NCBI GenBank assembly: GCA_046727435.1
Contig: JBKPCR010000358.1
Location: 1 to 9,084 of the forward strand
Source: CAVPRW01 sp046727435 [NCBI: bacterium]
GTDB taxonomy: Bacteria > Tectomicrobia > Entotheonellia > J063
Reading direction: 5' to 3'
DNA length: 9,084 nt
The notes under the pieces are model-generated. The model was not told the origin of the DNA. It did not search any database and saw only the letters and a list, made by a program, of their open reading frames with translations. Position numbers and translations under genes: made by a program. This document shows positions 6,549-9,084 of the stretch, one piece after another (within the stretch, counting starts at the first letter, position 1; each line of letters starts with the position of its first letter).

Positions 6549-7601
6549 CTATCCCTTGCTCAACATACGCGTGAGGACGTTCGCTGTATACTCCACAATC
6601 GACATCATCCGGGGATATTCCATGCGCTTCGGGCCGATAATCCCCACCAGGCCGACTGGTTGGTCTCCCTCTTTGTAGATATGGGTGACCAGGCTGCACT
6701 CCATCACGTCTTCGATAGCGCTTTCGGAGCCGATGACAACCTTGACTCCCTCGGTCTCCAGACAACGGTCGAGGATGAGCAGCAGCTTCTCTTTCTCTTC
6801 CAGGGTACGCAATACCGCGCGCATGCGTTCCTGGTGTTGCGCGAACTCCGGTTGATCCAAGATATGCGTCGTGCCACCGACCCGCACTTCGCCCGGGACG
6901 GCAAGCGGAGATTCTTCCAAGAAGGCCTTCTGACTGAGATCCATCGCCCGACGTACCAACAAGTCATACTGGGCCCGCTCTTGGGCCATGAGTTGCGTCA
7001 CCCGTCGACGAATCTCCGGGAGCGTCAGCCCAGCGAACTCGCCGGCGACATAGCGATTGATGACGTTCAATTCGTCCTGAGTGAGATCTTCTTCGAGCTC
7101 GATGACGCGATTGCTGATGAAGCCTGACCGTGCCACAATGATGGCCAACACCTGCTGGGAGCGGAGCCGAATGAATTGCAGATGCGCCACCACTACCGCC
7201 GCTAGGCGGGGCAACAGAACCAGCGCTGCCTGCTGCGTGAGGGAGGCAAGGATCTGCGACGTCATCTCCATGAGATCCCCGACGTCGCGCGCTGGCGCAG
7301 CGTGATAGCTTTCGTCGATTCTCGCTACCTGTTCTTTGGGAAGGTCGGGAACTTGCAGTAGGCTGTCGACGTAGAAACGATACCCTTTATCGGTGGGGAT
7401 ACGGCCGGCCGAGATGTGGGGTTGTGACAGGTAGCCCAATTCCTCCAAGCGCCCCATGACGTGACGAATCGTCGCTGGGCTGAGGGCCATCCGATACCCA
7501 CGCGAGATCGTCCGTGAGGCCACGGGCTCCACGGTGGTGATGTAAACGTGCACGATAGCCTCTAATATGCGCTGTTCACGTGGAGTCAGCATGGCTTCCA
7601 T
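6549..7601 (-). CDS. hrcA: HrcA heat-inducible transcription repressor
   Basis: HrcA is the repressor that binds CIRCE operators of groEL and dnaK operons and is kept active by GroEL. From the ATG at 7601 it is 350 residues, normal for the family. Residues 4-83 form the winged helix: LTPREQRIL, then SPATIRHVMGRLEELGYL (41-58) as recognition region, and HISAGRIPTDKGYRFYVD (62-79), the family signature. The GAF-like middle and the C-terminal helix follow, ending near a VEYTANVL motif. The frame is open to 7835, but the ATG at 7601 has AGGA seven bases upstream and restores family length; a second ATG at 7592 is possible. It heads hrcA-grpE-dnaJ behind the promoter at 7669-7697. dnaK is not in the window, and I saw no CIRCE element before the gene. 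Confidence 0.95.
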   Translation of the reverse strand: MEAMLTPREQRILEAIVHVYITTVEPVASRTISRGYRMALSPATIRHVMGRLEELGYLSQPHISAGRIPTDKGYRFYVDSLLQVPDLPKEQVARIDESYHAAPARDVGDLMEMTSQILASLTQQAALVLLPRLAAVVVAHLQFIRLRSQQVLAIIVARSGFISNRVIELEEDLTQDELNVINRYVAGEFAGLTLPEIRRRVTQLMAQERAQYDLLVRRAMDLSQKAFLEESPLAVPGEVRVGGTTHILDQPEFAQHQERMRAVLRTLEEKEKLLLILDRCLETEGVKVVIGSESAIEDVMECSLVTHIYKEGDQPVGLVGIIGPKRMEYPRMMSIVEYTANVLTRMLSKG

Positions 7602-7930
7602 GCGCGCTTCCTGTCTCCCCCGAACTGAATGTGAGCCCCTCGGCACCCTCTGATATCTGGTACGATCTATTGTAACATCGACTGCCCTGGGCTTCAATTG
7701 CGCCTCGCATCTGAAACCTGGCGTAGCGCCTGCCTCGCAGCGCAGCTGCAGCTTGATATTACTGGTGGTTGCGCGAAAAGTCAATCCACAGGCGTGGAGG
7801 CGGGTCGAAGCGTTACGCCCAGGCTCATACCCCATCGGTTGGGCGCGGAAATCAGTAGAAAAAAGGCGGGGCCTATGCTAGCATGCTGCCAATCTTTCAA
7901 TTATGTAGCAAGGGCATGGATGGACGTGAC
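7602..7930. other. divergent intergenic region between hrcA and holB
   Basis: This 329-base gap holds the hrcA leader (7602-7662), the hrcA promoter (7669-7697), and about 230 bases before holB. In the latter part I find no clear plus-strand sigma-70 promoter: TATGCT at 7874-7879 resembles a -10 but has no -35. Short repeats such as GGCG-TAG-CGCC near 7720-7730 are too small to interpret. No tRNA or other RNA gene is recognisable. The beginning of holB may lie in here if an upstream start is used. Confidence 0.6.
7669..7697 (-). promoter_or_regulatory. near-consensus sigma-70 promoter of hrcA-grpE-dnaJ
   Basis: Minus-strand TTGAAG (7692-7697) and TACAAT (7669-7674) are spaced by exactly 17 bases (7675-7691). 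Transcription should start near 7662, giving a leader of about 60 bases before the hrcA ATG at 7601. This is a housekeeping promoter; I see no sigma-32 type CCCCAT element at matching spacing and no CIRCE repeat around it, so heat control is not evident from the DNA. Confidence 0.75.
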
Positions 7931-8935
7931 ATGGGGTTTGATGGCTTGGCCATCCCTGAACGGGTGAAGCGGGTGCTGTTGCAGAGTATCAAGCATCAGC
8001 GTCTGCCGCCGGCCTATCTGTTCGTTGGCCCGGCAGGGGTGGGCAAACGGACCACGGCCATGGCCCTAGCGAAGGCGCTCAATTGCCCAGCCCAAAACGG
8101 CGATGCGTGCGAGCAATGTGCGGTCTGCTTGCGCATTGAGCGCCATCTGCACCCTGATATCCACCTCGTCGAGCCCCAGGGGCAAGTCATTAAGATCGAT
8201 CAAGTCCGGCAATTGCGGGAGGTCTTGGCGCTGCAGGCCTACGAGGGGCGGGTGAAAGTGGCTATCCTCGACGATGTGGGCAAGTTGACGGTCGAGGCCG
8301 GTAATGCCCTACTGAAAGTGCTCGAGGAACCCCCGGTTCAGACGTTGTTTGTGCTCATCTGCCAACATCTGGGGAACCTTCCGGCGACGGTGACTTCCCG
8401 CGCCCAAATCTTGCGCTTCGGCCTGCTGGCGCATGACCAGATCGTGGCGTTATTGCGGCAGCATGGGCGTGAGCCTGGTGCAGCTGAACGCATCACTTGT
8501 CTCAGCGGTGGCAGACCGGGAGCGGCCTTGGCGCTCGATCTCCCCGCCATGCTGGCGCGCCGGGCGGATGCGCTACACCTGTGGACTCAGGGATGGTCGG
8601 GCGATGCCAGCGTGCTGTTGGCCAGCGCCGAGCAGTGGGCAAAGCGCAAGAGCGATCTCGACTTGCTCTTTGAGATGCTCCTCTCGCTTGTCCGTGATGT
8701 GGCAGTGTCCCAGGCGGGTGCGAAGGAGACCCTGCTCATGCACGCAGATATCCGCGAGGCACTGTCGCCCCTGGCAACGGGGGTTCCATCCGCCACACTG
8801 TGGGAAGTATTCGAGATCGTACACTCGACTCAGGAATCCATTGCGCACAATGTCAATCCACAGCTCGCCTTCGAGGTGATGCTCTTCAAGATCGGAGACG
8901 CGTATGAGCGAGCTCGTCAACGTGATCGCCAGTGA
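7931..8935 (+). CDS. holB: DNA polymerase III subunit delta prime, clamp-loader ATPase-like subunit
   Basis: Delta prime is the stator subunit of the bacterial clamp loader, which opens and loads the sliding clamp onto primed DNA. From the ATG at 7931 it has 334 residues, normal for the family, and starts MGFDGLAIPERV, matching the usual beginning. It has an intact P-loop GPAGVGKRT (33-41), four cysteines (52, 60, 63, 66) in the zinc module typical of delta prime and DnaX, a Walker-B-like VAILDD (110-115), NALLKVLEEPP (125-135) and TSRAQ (155-159), where the family usually has SRC; the arginine finger is kept. A lid helix domain and C-terminal collar follow. In-frame ATGs at 7916 and 7883 are alternatives; none has a strong ribosome site, so the start is uncertain by up to 16 residues. 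tmk, a common neighbour, is not adjacent; the next gene overlaps by 32 bases. Confidence 0.9.
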   Translation: MGFDGLAIPERVKRVLLQSIKHQRLPPAYLFVGPAGVGKRTTAMALAKALNCPAQNGDACEQCAVCLRIERHLHPDIHLVEPQGQVIKIDQVRQLREVLALQAYEGRVKVAILDDVGKLTVEAGNALLKVLEEPPVQTLFVLICQHLGNLPATVTSRAQILRFGLLAHDQIVALLRQHGREPGAAERITCLSGGRPGAALALDLPAMLARRADALHLWTQGWSGDASVLLASAEQWAKRKSDLDLLFEMLLSLVRDVAVSQAGAKETLLMHADIREALSPLATGVPSATLWEVFEIVHSTQESIAHNVNPQLAFEVMLFKIGDAYERARQRDRQ

Positions 8936-9084
8936 CAGCGGCCCTTCCTCGCCTGACTCCCAGCTGTACGTCGTCGGCGTGCAGTTATCGAAGCGACTGG
9001 CGAGCAAGTCGTCGAGCTATTGTGTCGAGGGGAAATGGCTGCGATTGGGGGATGCGTGCGTGGTCGAGCATGGCGATGACTATG
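8904..9084 (+). CDS. PSP1/YaaT (RicT)-family protein, 5' part only
   Basis: Only the first 60 codons are present. The start at 8904 lies inside the end of holB (32-base overlap) in another frame and has GGAG six bases upstream, so it is translationally coupled. After a Ser/Asp-rich N-terminus of about 20 residues comes YVVGVQLSKR, then a short strand and WLRLGDACVVEHGDD, matching the beginning of PSP1/YaaT proteins (VVGVRF... LKVGDxVVVET). holB followed by yaaT is a common gene order (for example in Bacillus), which supports the call. In Bacillus, RicT (YaaT) belongs to the RicAFT complex, which carries iron-sulfur clusters and affects mRNA processing and phosphorelay; in other phyla its role is less clear. 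The diagnostic cysteines of the PSP1 core lie beyond the window, so function is inferred from context. Confidence 0.72.
   Translation, partial: MSELVNVIASDSGPSSPDSQLYVVGVQLSKRLASKSSSYCVEGKWLRLGDACVVEHGDDY

Noticed and set aside
6544-6765. Upstream extension of grpE by 74 codons
   Set aside because: It lies inside hrcA and has no GrpE-like sequence; the ATG at 6543 has its own ribosome site just after the hrcA stop.
7602-7835. N-terminal extension of hrcA by 78 codons
   Set aside because: The family starts at the winged helix; the ATG at 7601 has a ribosome site, and the extension would run across the promoter.
7700-7880. Possible tRNA or small RNA upstream of holB
   Set aside because: No acceptor stem, anticodon arm or GTTCGANNC T-loop can be assembled on either strand.

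Overview
The window is bacterial chromosome of moderately high GC, densely coded, with ordinary housekeeping and metabolic genes. Everything from the left edge to about 7600 reads on the minus strand; the last 1.2 kb reads on the plus strand. hrcA-grpE-dnaJ, a MalK-type ATPase, delta prime and a RicT/PSP1 protein are all widespread, so the phylum cannot be fixed from this sequence. Nothing here is phage, plasmid, transposon or CRISPR.

Layout, left to right. (1) 1-1728, minus: most of a single-chain ADP-forming acyl-CoA synthetase (ATP-grasp beta part first, alpha part second), running off the left edge. (2) 1729-1996: a gap holding a hairpin behind the transporter operon and a weak candidate promoter for the synthetase. 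(3) 1997-4970, minus: a CUT1-type carbohydrate ABC importer, in transcription order MalF-like permease, MalG-like permease, MalK/UgpC-like ATPase, with no binding-protein gene. Its promoter (5055-5083) is a perfect sigma-70 consensus and is followed by a strong leader hairpin. (4) 5136-7601, minus: hrcA, grpE and a shortened dnaJ, tightly packed behind a near-consensus promoter (7669-7697). (5) 7602-7930: the divergent control region between hrcA and holB. (6) 7931-9084, plus: DNA polymerase III delta prime (holB) overlapping the start of a RicT/PSP1-family gene that runs off the right edge.

How the parts work together. HrcA is a heat-shock repressor, and GrpE and DnaJ are DnaK cochaperones, but dnaK is not here and no CIRCE operator is visible before hrcA. 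The importer supplies two permeases and the ATPase and must borrow a binding protein from elsewhere. The synthetase converts acyl-CoA, ADP and phosphate to acid, CoA and ATP (or the reverse), so sugar uptake next to acetate/ATP metabolism fits fermentative or mixotrophic carbon use; this link is inference from adjacency.

The most unusual items are the DnaJ that stops at the end of its first C-terminal domain, with a DnaJ-like tail in a second frame; the consensus promoter plus structured leader of the importer; and the missing binding protein. I found no convincing evidence for a wholly new system.
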